From: Trissonchulus latispiculum
Lineage: Eukaryota > Nematoda > Enoplea > Enoplida > Ironidae
Direction of reading: 5' to 3'
Assembly: GCA_030248195.1 (NCBI GenBank)
Contig: JASAND010027916.1
Location: 1-64,000 of the forward strand
DNA length: 64,000 nucleotides
Below are positions 1 to 12,303 of the stretch, one piece after another (the stretch's first letter is position 1; every line of letters starts with the position of its first letter). The notes beneath the pieces are model-generated. The model saw only the letters and a program-made list of their open reading frames with translations. It was not told the origin of the DNA and searched no databases. The translations under genes and the position numbers were made by a program.

Positions 1-3000
1 AACTTTATCGAGTTTAGCTAGTGCCGACACACAACCTTAATGCGGAAAGTATAACTCCATCAAAAAGAAAGAGAATAAAAAGGATTAAAAATGGCTACAT
101 ATAACGTTTATTTTATCGATTGAAAAGTTAGCTGGGAGGATGTTTGATACGGTGAAGGTGAAACGCTTTAATTTGACAGCGGAACTTAAAATTATTTAAA
201 AACTTATAATTAGGCGACTCGACATGGGTACTTGAGGTTGAATAAGCACACTAATGACGATGCACAAATTCATTACATTTATGAACAAGTGTTGTATGAA
301 TTCATCATGTTTTGTCTTCAGCATAGGTGGTGCATGAATTAGCCTTGTTTTCAGTTACATTTTCAGAAGGTGGCGCATGAGTTTGTCCAGTTTTCCTTTT
401 TCATGCGTGGCGCTGAATTTGTCGAAAAATTGAGCGGGTGCCACATGAATATATCATAAAACGAAATGGAGTGGTGCATGAAGTCGTCAACAAATTTTTG
501 GGTGGCACTTAAAAGCGTATGGTTGTGTATTCTCGGAGTCCGCTGACTTAACTCTTAGTCGCTTCCAAGACCAAATGACTTTGTGCATTTCGAATTTTTA
601 TCTTGTTTATTTCATCCTCTAAAGACTGCAACCTTTTGTCTAAATCTCCCAAAATTTCTGAACTTTCGGTAGAACCTGAACAAACTTTCGCATTAGATTT
701 GGCCTTTTTGTCCGTTTTGAGGGATTTTTCAGGCTTTCCTAAAACTTAAGACTCAGCGGAATCTGTCTTACACTACTCCTGGAGTCGTGAGAGTTGGGTC
801 ACAAATTTACGCAATCTAGTCGCAGAATGACCACAAATTTCCAAATCTGACAAAAGCGAAGCGAAACTCCATTTTTTCATAAATCGGGTTTTACTTAAAT
901 TTTGCCTAGTGCGCAAAATGTTGTGATTTCGAGTCCCACCGGAAGTCCGAATTTTTCGGACCTTCGATGGTACATGTACTTCTTCTTCTTTCTCATTTAG
1001 AACTTTTCGAAGTTGCTCGAAAATTTTGTGGTCCTCTCAGCACTCTGTCATCCTCAGTCTCGCCTAAAATTGCTCTTTTCGCCAACAGTTTCAGTTCTGA
1101 CACAAAATCGTGCATTTTCCTCTTTTTTCTGAGAACGAACATAAAATTTCGAGTGTTTCACCGCGGTTTTCTGGGCCGGATCGAGAACGACACAAGGGTA
1201 GGAGGATAGAAAAAGTCCAACATATCGCCAAAATTATATACGTATATCAAAAATTACGTTATGTAGACGCTATAAATCTCTTATTATGAAAAAAGAACGT
1301 AGAAAACGTTGAAGGAACGTAGAAAAACACAAAGTCCAAAATTTCGAGAAAATCGGGGGAGGGGTTTTTTCGAAAATTACAAACATACGCTCAAAATCAG
1401 CTGGAAATAAGCCTAGAATGGCTTTTTGCGATTAGGCTAGACCCTATTTTGACACAAAACCCACTGAAATACTCAGGAAAATAGTTTGGGGTAGCTTGGG
1501 GGAGGTCAAACTTTTGCTGAAACCGGCCTAAAATTGCAAACGTTTTGGATTTAAAATTTAGAACTAGCCTACACAGTTGAGGGAAGTCCCAACTGACTTA
1601 TTTGACCTAATTTGAGCAAAGATTGATCTGGGGGGTCAATTGGGGAGGGGGTCAAAATTAACCAAAAATCGAAAATTTTTTCAAAAACGAATTCGGTACA
1701 GCTTCTGTGAGTTTTTCAAGGCTAATTATTTCCTGTACAGGAATATTCAACCCCAAAAATGAAGGAAAAAGTACCAGAAATAAAAATTTTGAAAAATTTT
1801 ATTTTCCCGTCTTGGGGGTTGAGGGGGGGCTAGGGGGCTAATCTCAAACTACCTAAACTTTACTGCAAATTCGGTTATTGGGCTGCCCCAATGGCTCCAG
1901 TCATTTCAGATTTTTCTCTGATCCCAGGAAGCAAAGATTCTTCCTAACTAAGACGAGTCTAAAGATCTAAATGTCTTTCAATAAAACTCTAATGTCTAAA
2001 ATAAAGCTACATACTATCCGTGCCAAGGAATCGCCGTTGACATCCAAGGTTACGTCTAACTTTTAATACCTCCGCGCCATTCTCTTTTGCTTCTGGTTAA
2101 TAGTTATGGATCACGATGGACAGAAATTGAAGCGTGCTCACGAGTGCAAGAACTGTCGTCGCTTTCTATTATTTCAAATTCGCAAGTTACGACTTATATC
2201 AGATCAAATGACAACGGTCTTCACAGTTCGAACTGTATTTGAAATATAACAACATCAAGAATTGCCAAGCCATCGCCTAAAACTCAATGTAGTTGGGTTG
2301 TGGAAGATTCAACAAAGAACTGAAAGCCAAATTTATGACGCTTTTAGATCACAGAATCCTCGGGATCAGAAGATTAATTCGGTTCTATCATTATACAGAA
2401 CCACACTGCACAGGACTACAAATAATTGCTCAGTCGAATGTCCTCGGTTGTTCCAAACTTCATAGTCCTACCTTTGTCTTCCACACCTCTGTAGACTACC
2501 ATCAAAAATGTACAATTATACATGTTATCAACTGAAGTGAAGGAAAAGAAAATTTCATAAAGGATACAAACAAAATCAGACACTGCCTTCCTATAAACGC
2601 AAAAAGCAATCAAACTGTACTCAGCCTTTGGAGGCCATAGACCAAATCACGAAATGCACCTCTTCTGGAAAACAGTAAGTTACAGAATTCACGAAAATTA
2701 GTAAACTTCATTGCCACGAACTCAAAGGATGTGTCCTCCGATGATCCGATGATGATTCACCTAGGCAGAATGGTCTGAAGCTGAATGATTGAATCAACAG
2801 GTTTCTGGGATTAGCAAACACACAACGAGCAGACTTCCACCACTGAGATATCAGGGCAGTGGGGAAAGAAAGCGCTCAGAATGAAGGAGGTGGATTATTT
2901 GCCTACTATTATTAACCGTGGACTGCACCAATTAAGGATAGCAGCAGAATAGCAGAAGGTCAACTGCGGGATTCCCATTCAAAAAGCGGACTTAGCCCTC

Positions 3001-3267
3001 TGCTCTGCTACTCCGCAGCCATTCCTAAACTTTTTGGTGCAGTCCAGGGTAAAACTCTTAAAAAGAAGGATGAATGTTGTGAAAAGTTGAACCTATTCTA
3101 AAACTGCTAAAATATAGTTAGTTGTGACCTTTCTGTCTTTGTGGCATGACACCATGTTAAATGCAACTTGCAACAGTGTTTATATAATTTGAAGTTAAAA
3201 AGTTTTAAGCAGTGTTGGTTGAAGTACTCCCAGGAAACGTAAAGTATTAATTCTACGAATAAGGTTG
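1..3267. other. Intergenic, no gene recognised
   Basis: AT-rich sequence without a convincing gene. Between about 300 and 510 a 50-60-base phrase built around ggtggcgcatgaa recurs in decayed form. The short open frames at 967-1209 and 2262-2535 lack domain features, splice context or biased composition and are taken as chance. Confidence 0.6.
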
Positions 3268-3353
3268 TCTGTCGGTTGTGAGGGTGTCCCCCCATGTCCC
3301 TGCGATAATTTCTGTCGGTTGTGAGGGTGTCCAACCATGTCCCTGCGATAATT
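3268..3353. repeat. Tandem duplication, 43 bases x 2
   Basis: Two adjacent 43-base copies (3268-3310 and 3311-3353) beginning tctgtcggttgtgagg and ending cctgcgataatt. They differ only at a cc/aa pair in the middle, so the duplication is recent. Confidence 0.9.
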
Positions 3354-4446
<1,093 letters not shown>

Positions 4447-4721
4447 AAAATTCCGGCTTATGAAGGTTTTCTGTCTAATACGGAAGCTGACTCTGAATAA
4501 CTGCCGCTGCACTTATCCACAGTGTTAACAATGCTAGCAGCACGTCCATTGCGTCTTCCGTAATGGAGATCCTGTGGTACCACCATCTCACTGCCACTTC
4601 TTGAGAAACTCAGTAAATCTTTTAAATGCATACCCAGGGTCTCTCCTGCGTGGAGGCTGTGTGCTGCTCCGTGTGACAAAAACAATGAATAGAATTTGAT
4701 GTCCATGCATCGTATTCATCT

Positions 4722-4733
4722 TATATATATATA

Positions 4734-4789
<56 letters not shown>
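4722..4789. repeat. (TA)n microsatellite
   Basis: TA tract with one short interruption (tatgtacata) near 4732-4742. Confidence 0.95.
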
Positions 4790-4791
<2 letters not shown>

Positions 4792-5126
4792 CTTATACGA
4801 CGAATAAAATAGACAAAATAAGACCAGTGTACAGTAAAATTGACTGCTCTTCAAACTCATCACCTAGGCAGCTTAAAATGGGATGGGTGACAAGACGACA
4901 AAGTAGAGGTACAAACAAAGCAGTTAAAAACTGGCGAGTTGAAATCCTAAGTAACTGTAGTATGTATATATACTGTGGATAGAACGGAAATCGAGTAGCC
5001 ACTGATTTCCGCAGCCTGAATCCAAGAAACTACACTTTACTTCTGTTTCTATTGAAAGAGTCAGGTCAGAAATTGTGATGCTTTTATTCTATTCATCTTT
5101 CATACATTCTAATCTTTACTTCTTAG

Positions 5127-5272
5127 GAGAACGGCCTGTACGTCGCTACTCTGCGAAGAATGACGTCTTTACAAAATTATATAATAGCAAAGCGAAACTT
5201 AGCGATATTGCAAGAACGCTGTCACTGTTGTCACCAGAAGAATTCAGAAGCATGGCGAAAGTCTTTGTAGCG
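5127..5272 (+). CDS. Candidate internal coding exon, possibly upstream part of the DEG/ENaC gene
   Basis: A 146-base open block lies between a good acceptor (pyrimidine-rich, ...tttacttcttag) and a donor (gcg|gttagc). It encodes about 48 residues, including KLYNSKAKLSDIARTL and LLSPEEFRSMAKVF, which look like a helical protein segment. Similar Ser/Thr-helical stretches occur in the finger region of DEG/ENaC channels, and such a gene lies downstream on the same strand. However, this exon ends in phase 0 while the exon at 26768 needs two preceding bases, so at least one further exon would be required across a 21-kb gap. It could belong to another gene or be spurious. Confidence 0.4.
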
Positions 5273-5962
5273 GTTAGCTTTACTATTGTTTTTTGAAATG
5301 CATAATTTTATTTAAATAATTATTTTTCTTACTTGTTTTCACTTTGTTTCCGGGTTCTAATTCCTTCATGGTAGGGGGCATATGTTTCTCCGGTTTTTCT
5401 TGGGTTTTGGGTATGTCTTCTCTCACCAGGTCTAGTTGTATAGACACAGAAGCCGTTCCTTTGCCCCTATTCTTAAGTTCATCTGCATTTCATTGGTCAC
5501 GCCTTTTCGACAAGGACACTTTTTCTGCTGGAGCTTCCGTAGTTGGATTCAGTAGCTCATTCATGAAGCGTGAGCAAATGTGCACCTATAGCATCTCTAG
5601 AGGACAAGTGATTCACGGCTGAATGCTGAGAGAGTCAAGTCAATTACGAATATGCCAGTGCCTGAAACCACTGTCAAGCTACGTCGATTACTCTGTTATG
5701 AAAGCAGGTGCTTTTTCCGTGTACTAACTAACCGCTTCCCATGGAGTTTTCCACACCAATGGATGGATCGCTGCAGGATCAAGATTCCCAGCAAGAAATG
5801 ATCTTGCTTTGCCAGAAAGACAGAAATCGAGTGCGCGACAGCGCAGACTAAATTGTGTTGTGGCGCGTTAGAGCAATATTTTTTAGATTAGGCGTTACAG
5901 TGCAATTACTTCCATAGTTACTGAATACGTTTCATTTCGAGTTAGCTACTGTAGTATCTAAT
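5273..5962. other. No gene recognised
   Basis: The open frame at 5344-5622 has no recognisable domain. Nothing else stands out. Confidence 0.5.
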
Positions 5963-6225
5963 TTAAGGTGCTGATTCCTTTTGTAGATGTTAACTTTGAA
6001 CCATTATAACTCATTCATTACTTGGACTTTAAGAGGCCATCCTTATATCAAAATGTAGCTAAACATTTTCTCTTTTTAATGAATGTAATGAAACTAATTT
6101 TAGTTTTAAAAAAATCTTTTCTTGCATTTTAGAAAGGGTGTAATGATCCTAATTTTTGGCAGACTGAAGTAAATTTTTTAGTGAGACATCGATCATTCGA
6201 TAAATCTATCAAATTTTTTAGAGAT
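5963..6225 (+). repeat. Dispersed repeat with TTAAGGTGCTG end, copy 1
   Basis: Begins TTAAGGTGCTGATTCC and is clearly related to the reverse complement of about 15310-15575 (shared blocks include actttgaac, actcattcatt and tatatcaaaatg). The TTAAGGTGCTG start is the same as the end of the element at 16233. Copy 1 is interrupted at 6226 by a hAT-like MITE. Confidence 0.7.
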
Positions 6226-6618
6226 CATACATTAACACGGGGTCTAATTCTGGGGGGTCTACCCTGACTCTGGCGAAGGGTCTACCCCTAAAAAATTCCA
6301 AAATTTTAAGGGGGTCAGCCTCAAAATTTATTTTAATTTAATGCTAATTTTAAACATTTTTGGCCAAAAATTGATAAATTTTTACGGTTTTAAGAAAATT
6401 GTTGGAAAAATCGCATAAATTTGCTAAACAATGAATATTTTTTGGTAAAAATCGCTGAGGGGTCTACCATTTATTCCTTCTGGACGAGAGGGTCTACCCC
6501 TTTTCCCTTCTGGACGAGAGGTTCTACCCTTTTCCCTTCTCGCCGAGAGGGTCTACCCGTTTTGTTGGTCTGGGGGGTCTGCACCCCCCCCCCCCCCATT
6601 CCCCCACGTTATCTTATG
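6226..6618. mobile_element. hAT-like MITE, family 1 copy A
   Basis: A 393-base non-coding element with terminal inverted repeats of pattern CATAnnnTAACryGGGG, flanked by a near-perfect 8-base duplication (TTAGAGAT at 6218-6225, TTAGTGAT at 6619-6626). An inverted copy lies at 47989-48321. The interior is full of ggtctacccc phrases and a poly-C run. The 8-base duplication and CA-start termini point to a hAT transposase acting in trans. Confidence 0.85.
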
Positions 6619-6649
6619 TTAGTGATTATGAGATCACTGTTCGTTAGGG

Positions 6650-7080
6650 AGAAATTAGCTAATATTTATGCGCAACCTGTATTTTGCCTTTGCGTTAAAC
6701 ACACAATTGCTTTCTCAAATCCGCATAAAAGCCTGCAATTTAGATTTCTATGTCCCCACGCGGCGCCGCCACCCCCCCCCCCCCCCACATCGACAACCTC
6801 TCAGAAAATTGCGTTAGACACACTTTCACACGTACATTCTCAAATTCGCAACCTGCAATTTAGATTTATACGTCTCCGCGCTGCGCCGCTCTCCCCGCCC
6901 AATGTCGGCAATGACCAGAGAACTGCGTTAAACACGTTTGCGCGAACAAATTCACAGAAGAGTATGCTATTTTGAATGTATCGTTCCCCTCGCGGCGCCG
7001 CTCCCCCCCCCCCCGCACATCTTCAGCCATTCAAAAAATTGCGTTAAGTACACGCTTTTGCTGATTCAAATTTGCATAAA
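6650..7080 (+). repeat. C-rich tandem repeat, about 115-base unit, 3-4 copies
   Basis: Recurring block: 'gcgttaaacacac...caaattcgcat', then 'tgcaatttagattt', then 'cgcggcgccgc' followed by a poly-C run and 'acatc'. Copies are diverged. A further block of the same family is at 60860-61030. Open frames through it are artefacts. Confidence 0.8.
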
Positions 7081-8664
7081 CAGTGCTAATAAATTGAAGA
7101 CTGCCAACAGATGCAGGACTGGATTAAAGTCATGAGTAGAGGCTAGGATTTCGCCAAGGAGGATAAGGCAGACAGTTGGATTGTCAGAAGGGACCGGACT
7201 TGCCAACTGAAGGACAGTTACCGTGGCCGTTGTGTCGTTTCCATATTGGAAACCGGACCCACCTTCAATGTCAAATGCAACCACACCCGTTTGGCGATAC
7301 ATAGCATAATTGTCAGGGATAGAAGTAGTTAGTTGCATAAGATTGTTAATAATAATGACAGGATTAAAATGAGCAAGCACCTGGAGAGCCGAAGCATCAA
7401 TACGATGATGCTGCTGTAGGACTTCCTGGTTGACCAACCCTTCTGCCACCGCCGTGAGGGCTCCGCGAGCACGGTCATCAACCATAGGCTGCTGGTTTGT
7501 AAGCAGATGTTCGAAAAAGTTCTGCCAAAGCAGCTTGAGTAGTTGAGTAGCCGTACTGGCCGCGGGGCGAAATTGCTCGCTGACGTTAGCAATGTCCTCG
7601 GTTGACGGTAGGGTGAGGGAGGGGCGATTTGCCCACTGTTCCGCCGTTGCAGGTTCCTGGTCACGACTGGGCCTGTCGTGATTGAGTCATACGTAGGTTG
7701 GCTTGACGGGCTGCCTCACGTTGAGGGCGCGACGAAGCCGAAACCGGATCAGATTGAGGAGATTCCAATGAAGAAATCTGATCAAGGGTCTCCTGCCGTT
7801 GAGCTTGAAGCCAACGAATTTGTTCGTCAATATCGATGAGCTTTTGTTGAGCTCAAGAGTGTCCTGAAGTGGGCGCGTCGGAGGGACCCGTCTCGGCCTG
7901 AGCGCCCCGTTGAAGAGTTGGTGAAGGCGATAAAGCAGCCTTCTTGCTTTTCTTGCCCGCACTGGATTTCTCCACCTGCCCCGTGGATCCACCGTTGGGC
8001 CGTTGCTGAGCGCTGGGCTCGCTGCTCGTTTCTGGAAAACCCTTCAGTCCCAGATGTTGATAACTCAGCCGTGACCGGTGTAGGCTGAGCGCTGTGGCCA
8101 GACGTGGAGGGCAAAGATGGAGTGCCCACACGCTCACGATCCGGCCTGTTCCTGTCGTCAGCTTGCCGAGTCTGGCGACTTGCCGGGAGCCTCGGAAACA
8201 GTGCTGGTCGGAGGCGTAGGTAAGTCACTGGGCATAGGTGACCCACCAGCAGGGGGAGGTGTGGGGTGCTAATTTGGATATATCCGGAGCACACCACTAG
8301 CTGCCCCTGCAATTTGTTGACCGACCACCGCACTGAAAGAAGGACCCGCAGTGTCATGAGGCGAAGCCACAGCAGGTCGCAGTGGAGCCGAATTGGCTAG
8401 AGCGGAGGCCGGGAGCAGGTAAGTCCCAGTCAAGGCAGGAGAATAGGTAGGTTGGTGGCCCATCGGCGGCGGAGCCGTGAGTTCCTCGTCGACCGAGACC
8501 TTGCCAGACACGGACGGGAAGGTGGCCAGGTTATTAGGGTCCACGGGATACTGTTGACAGCCAGATGAGTCACGATTGACTCCCTGTCGTTGAGAGTTAC
8601 TCGCCATACTGGTAAAGAAATGCGCTGAAATAGCTGAATTACCAGGAGATTTAAAGCTATCCAA
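7066..8664 (-). pseudogene. Gag-like gene of an LTR retrotransposon, broken
   Basis: Reading the minus strand from 8664, one coding tract continues to 7066 with frame changes near 8270 and 7690 and an in-frame stop near 7853. The N-terminal part (8664-8270) is rich in Pro, Ser and Ala. The middle is Ser/Lys-rich and followed by a short coiled coil (about 7850-7700: KLIDIDEQIRWLQAQRQ). The C-terminal part (about 7670-7066) is a folded-looking domain of about 190 residues that I do not recognise. Disordered region, coiled coil, globular domain resembles a Gag layout. It lies 1.6 kb downstream of a minus-strand gypsy pol, where Gag would not normally be, so it may belong to a different element. 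No zinc knuckle is seen. Confidence 0.45.
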
Positions 8665-9083
8665 TGACTACAATTTGATCCAGGGAAGAATAATAATGAA
8701 AATGGCGTGAAGCCTGTTCTGACCTGAAAAGAGCAGAAAAGTGTAGGATACAATCAGACATAAAACCGAAAATTAGGGCAGGAAAAAGGTGAAGGTGCAT
8801 AAATGTACAAGAGTGAACAAAAACTTTCGGGAGGGGGATTATAAACAAATAGTATAAGTATGTTTATAGATTGGGAGAGGGGAGAAAGTAGAACTTTACC
8901 CACCCAACTTATAAAATTTGAAAGACCACCCCCAAAAGGTGCAGGACCGGCAGGTACGTGAATTTAGTGGCCAACCAAAAATACAGACATACGTATAGAC
9001 TGAAAATGCAAGTTAAATTGCAGACAAAGCAGGCTGCTAAGCCTACAAAATGACCAGCATAAACGTACGTATACATATATATG
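8665..9083. other. No gene recognised
   Basis: AT-rich spacer between the Gag-like gene and the first palindrome array. Small open frames here are shadows of the repeats. Confidence 0.5.
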
Positions 9084-9170
9084 GTACGTGCAATATTGAG
9101 AAGTGTACAATTTTGAAATTGCACGATGTTTCCGTGCAATTTTAAAATTGCACGGGCGAAACCGTGCAAT
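9084..9170. repeat. Palindrome array, left copy
   Basis: Starts gtacgtgcaatattg and contains tandem near-palindromes with core GTGCAATTTTAAAATTGCAC. It is the reverse complement of the ends of the array at 9883-10032 but has fewer units. Confidence 0.8.
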
Positions 9171-9882
9171 GTATATAGAAATACAGAAGTTCAAACCTCT
9201 GGTTTTAATTTGTTTGTATAAATGTTAACTCACAACACGAAAATTTGCACCATTTGTGCATTTAGCAAATTAATTTACGTTAACAAGTTTTAACTTTTGG
9301 TTAAAAGTTGAGTAAATGTTCCTGCTATTTACTGTTTACAACAAAAATCAACATCAATATAAAAATCCGAATCATAGTATCTAAAACGTTAGTATCAAGT
9401 ATGATAATTTGATGTTGTATGCTTTCTTATTTAAACTAAAATTACTCATAAATCATATTCGAATCGTCGAGTCCAGAGTTGGAAGTGGACATGGTTCCAA
9501 ATTGCAGAACTTGTTAATTTTTTAATCAAATTTAACAAAATCTTCAATGGTTTTAAAATGTTGGTTAATTTTATTAAAAAATATGGTCAGAAAAGAAACT
9601 AGAACTCCTGGCAAATTAATGAAATCTTAGTGTAAAAGCTTCATACAGAAGCAGGGGCGCACATAAGTGGGGGGCGGCCGCCCGATGTAAAGGAAAAATT
9701 TTAATTAATACATTCTTTATATTGGTAAGACGCACTTACCAGGAACAATGAACAAATTAACAATTTATAATGAAAAGCTAAAAAACTGGAAGACACTACA
9801 AATGAATTCAATAAATCCACAAATGGTGCACATTTTCTTTTTGAGAGCTATCATTTATACAGAAGCTTGAAATTTTGAATTT
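9171..9882. other. Interior of the palindrome-flanked element
   Basis: AT-rich and non-coding. Near 9651-9684 a gcaggggcgcac...gggcggccgcccg phrase resembles the edge of another MITE, but I found no partner end. Confidence 0.5.
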
Positions 9883-10032
9883 CAATATTGCACTGTTTCA
9901 CCCGTGCAATTTTAAAATTGCACGAAAACTCCATGCAATTTCTAAATTGCACGGCAATTTCCGTGCAATTTTAAAATTGCACGATAAGACCATACAATTT
10001 CAAAATTGCACGCTTTTCAATATTGCACGTAA
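9883..10032. repeat. Palindrome array, right copy
   Basis: About four head-to-tail units of roughly 36 bases, each a near-perfect palindrome (GTGCAATTTTAAAATTGCAC and variants) separated by short, different spacers. Both ends match the reverse complement of 9084-9170, so the two arrays form an inverted pair around about 700 bases of non-coding DNA. This is best read as a non-autonomous element with expandable, palindromic terminal repeats. Confidence 0.8.
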
Positions 10033-10296
10033 CATATACACCTGCAAGGTACACAGCAAAGTACGCAATACGTATATATACACTTTAGGGGTTCCCCACT
10101 AAACAAGATAAAATCAATAGTGGAGAAACTCACCCTTATGCACCCAGAAAAACACAAATACGTAAATACCGTAAGGCCTTTTTGATTGGACAGAAAAAGA
10201 CACGTGTATACGTATAGTGTTAGACAGAGAAACAAGGCCATAATAAAGGCGTTTAGCCCGGCAAATCTGCAACCTACAGTAATCCTGCTTTCACTG

Positions 10297-12272
10297 ATTG
10301 AGGCACAAGGCCTTGTTCTTGACAGGACGATCAAGGTAAGGCTTCAGCTTCTCAAAGTGAATGATTTCAGGTGTTGACTGGGCTCCGACTTTCTGGATCT
10401 TGAAGTTCACTTCCGACAGTTTCTCCAGAATGCTATACGGACCACCGTACTTCGGACGAAGCTTCTGGCACATGCCGGATGGAGCTGCTCCTGTGATCTT
10501 GCGCATAACCAGCATGCCTGGCTCGTAGTGGATCGGATTGACCTTCTTAGCGAAGGTTAAACGGTTTTTCTGCGCCGAAGCTTCCAGCACCTGGCGTGCT
10601 GCAGACCACGCCCGATATAGGGCTGACAAATGTGAACGCTTGTACTGATCAAAGTTCTAAACTACTTCGTCATTTCAACCGTCAAGGAAAGGGTCCAGTG
10701 AAAGACGCAGATAATGTCCGGTCATGAGGAAATGGGGAGTGTCCCCCACAGAACTATGCATGGACGTCCGGTAAGCACAAAGCGCCCACGGTAAGTGATC
10801 ATCCCAATTGGTCTCGTAAGCATCCACATATTTGCTGAAAATGGTACGGAGTGTCTTATTCAGCCTTTCGACAACTCCGTTAGCTTGCGGATGATAAGAT
10901 GTTGTTCGTTGCAATTTTGATCCACTTAGCTCGCCAAGAGCGGAAACAACTTCGACAAGAAGTTCGTCCCACGGTCAGATAATAGGTGAGACGGCACGCC
11001 CCATCGTGCTAGGCTACCGTCTCAGCCGTTTCGTTAGGCATCGCAAAGGCTTCTGCATGCCGGGTAAAGTGATCCACGATTACAAGAATGCACGTATTAC
11101 CACGGAGCGTCGGGGTTTTTGTGCAATGCATAACATCAAGACTGACCAGTTCAAGAGGACGGTGGACACTAATGTCATTTTACAATCCAGCCTGCAGACG
11201 CGTGGGTCCTGAATTGAATTTAGCACATACCTTGCATGTGCTGATATATTCGGCGAGATCTTGCGCCATCGTCGACCAATAATAGCGCGAAGCTAAACTC
11301 GCATATGCGGTTTTGTGGCTGCGGTGACCGCCAACCATGAAGCCAGAATGTATCTCATGCAGAATCATTTCACGATAGCAATGAGGGACCGCAATTAGCT
11401 TGAAGGCATTGCCCCGACGAAGACCCCTCTCATCAAGATGCCATCGAAACAGCAATCCATCTTGGATGAAGTAGATTGGCCGAAGCTTTTTAGGAGCACC
11501 AATTCCTGAGGATCCTCCGGTTGAACCTTTCGTTCAATGAGATCGAACAGAGGCCTGAATTCAGGGTCAGCCCGTTGCTCGCGTTTCCAGGTGGCTATCG
11601 TCACATCGGACGATATGGCGCTGACGGCCGTCGGGTACATGACGTCGGTCAGATCCATTTCTAACTCGGTGGGCTTTTCATGCGATGGTAGGCGTGATAA
11701 AGCATCAGCGACTACGTTTTCGCGCCCAGGCCTGTAGTCGATGATAAAATCGAACTCTTGTAATCGTAAGGCGAACCGATCCTGACGACCAGCACCCAAA
11801 ACGGACCGATTGCTGAGTAAGTCCTTGACCGCCATATGATCTGTCCGGATTATGAATTGTTTGGCTGATACATAATACCGAAACTTTTGACATGCCCAAA
11901 CTGCTCCGGCTCCCTCCAGGTCCGTTGCAGAATAATTCCGCTCGCAGTAAGTGAGACTTCGACTGGCATAAGCCACAGGTCTAGTCACCACGGTCCTTGC
12001 CACTCCCGGGTTTTGGCGCTGCGAGGCACAGATACAGGCTGCTCGAAAACAGTCCCCAGGCTGTTTTGCCTGGTGTCCACTGAAATGATGAAGACTTTAT
12101 CAATGTCCGGATAAGCCAAAACCGTCGCCTGAGTTTGGATCCTTTTCAAAGTATCAAATGCCTGCTGATGAGCGGTGGACCAGCGAAATGCGACATCTTT
12201 CTGCAGGAGTTCCGTGAGGGGGCAGCAATTTTTGCATAATTCGGAACAAATCGCAGGTAATAGCCATTTTTA
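10297..12272 (-). pseudogene. pol: Ty3/gypsy retrotransposon pol, truncated (RNase H and integrase)
   Basis: Read on the minus strand from 12272: the last residues of the reverse transcriptase connection (GYYLRFVPNYAKIAAPL), then RNase H (VAYASRSLTYCERNYSATDLEGA, FIIRTDHMAVK) to about 11700. The integrase follows with an HHCC zinc-binding N-terminus (HEIHSGFMVGGHRSHK ... CKVCAKF, about 11360-11200), then catalytic positions in SLDVMH (about 11140), SDRGTNF (about 10975) and VVERLNKTLR (about 10865). The C-terminus has a GPY/F-type module (KYGGPYSILEKL, about 10430). The reverse transcriptase palm is missing: coding ends abruptly at 12272. Stops at 11180 and about 11010, and frame changes near 12010, 11420 and 10980, make it a pseudogene. 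The order RT-RNase H-IN and the GPY/F module identify Ty3/gypsy rather than copia. Confidence 0.92.
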
Positions 12273-12303
12273 ATAATAGCATTTTTACCGTCTCAGGGGT
12301 CAG

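Noticed and set aside
7687..7992. Arg-rich minus-strand frame as a separate gene
   Set aside because: Out-of-frame shadow of the Gag-like gene; the neighbouring frame has the coiled coil and continuity.
9883..10032. CRISPR-like array (repeat, spacer, repeat)
   Set aside because: Repeats are palindromes with spacers shorter than 20 bases, in a eukaryotic transposon-rich region with no cas genes; inverted pairing points to a mobile element.
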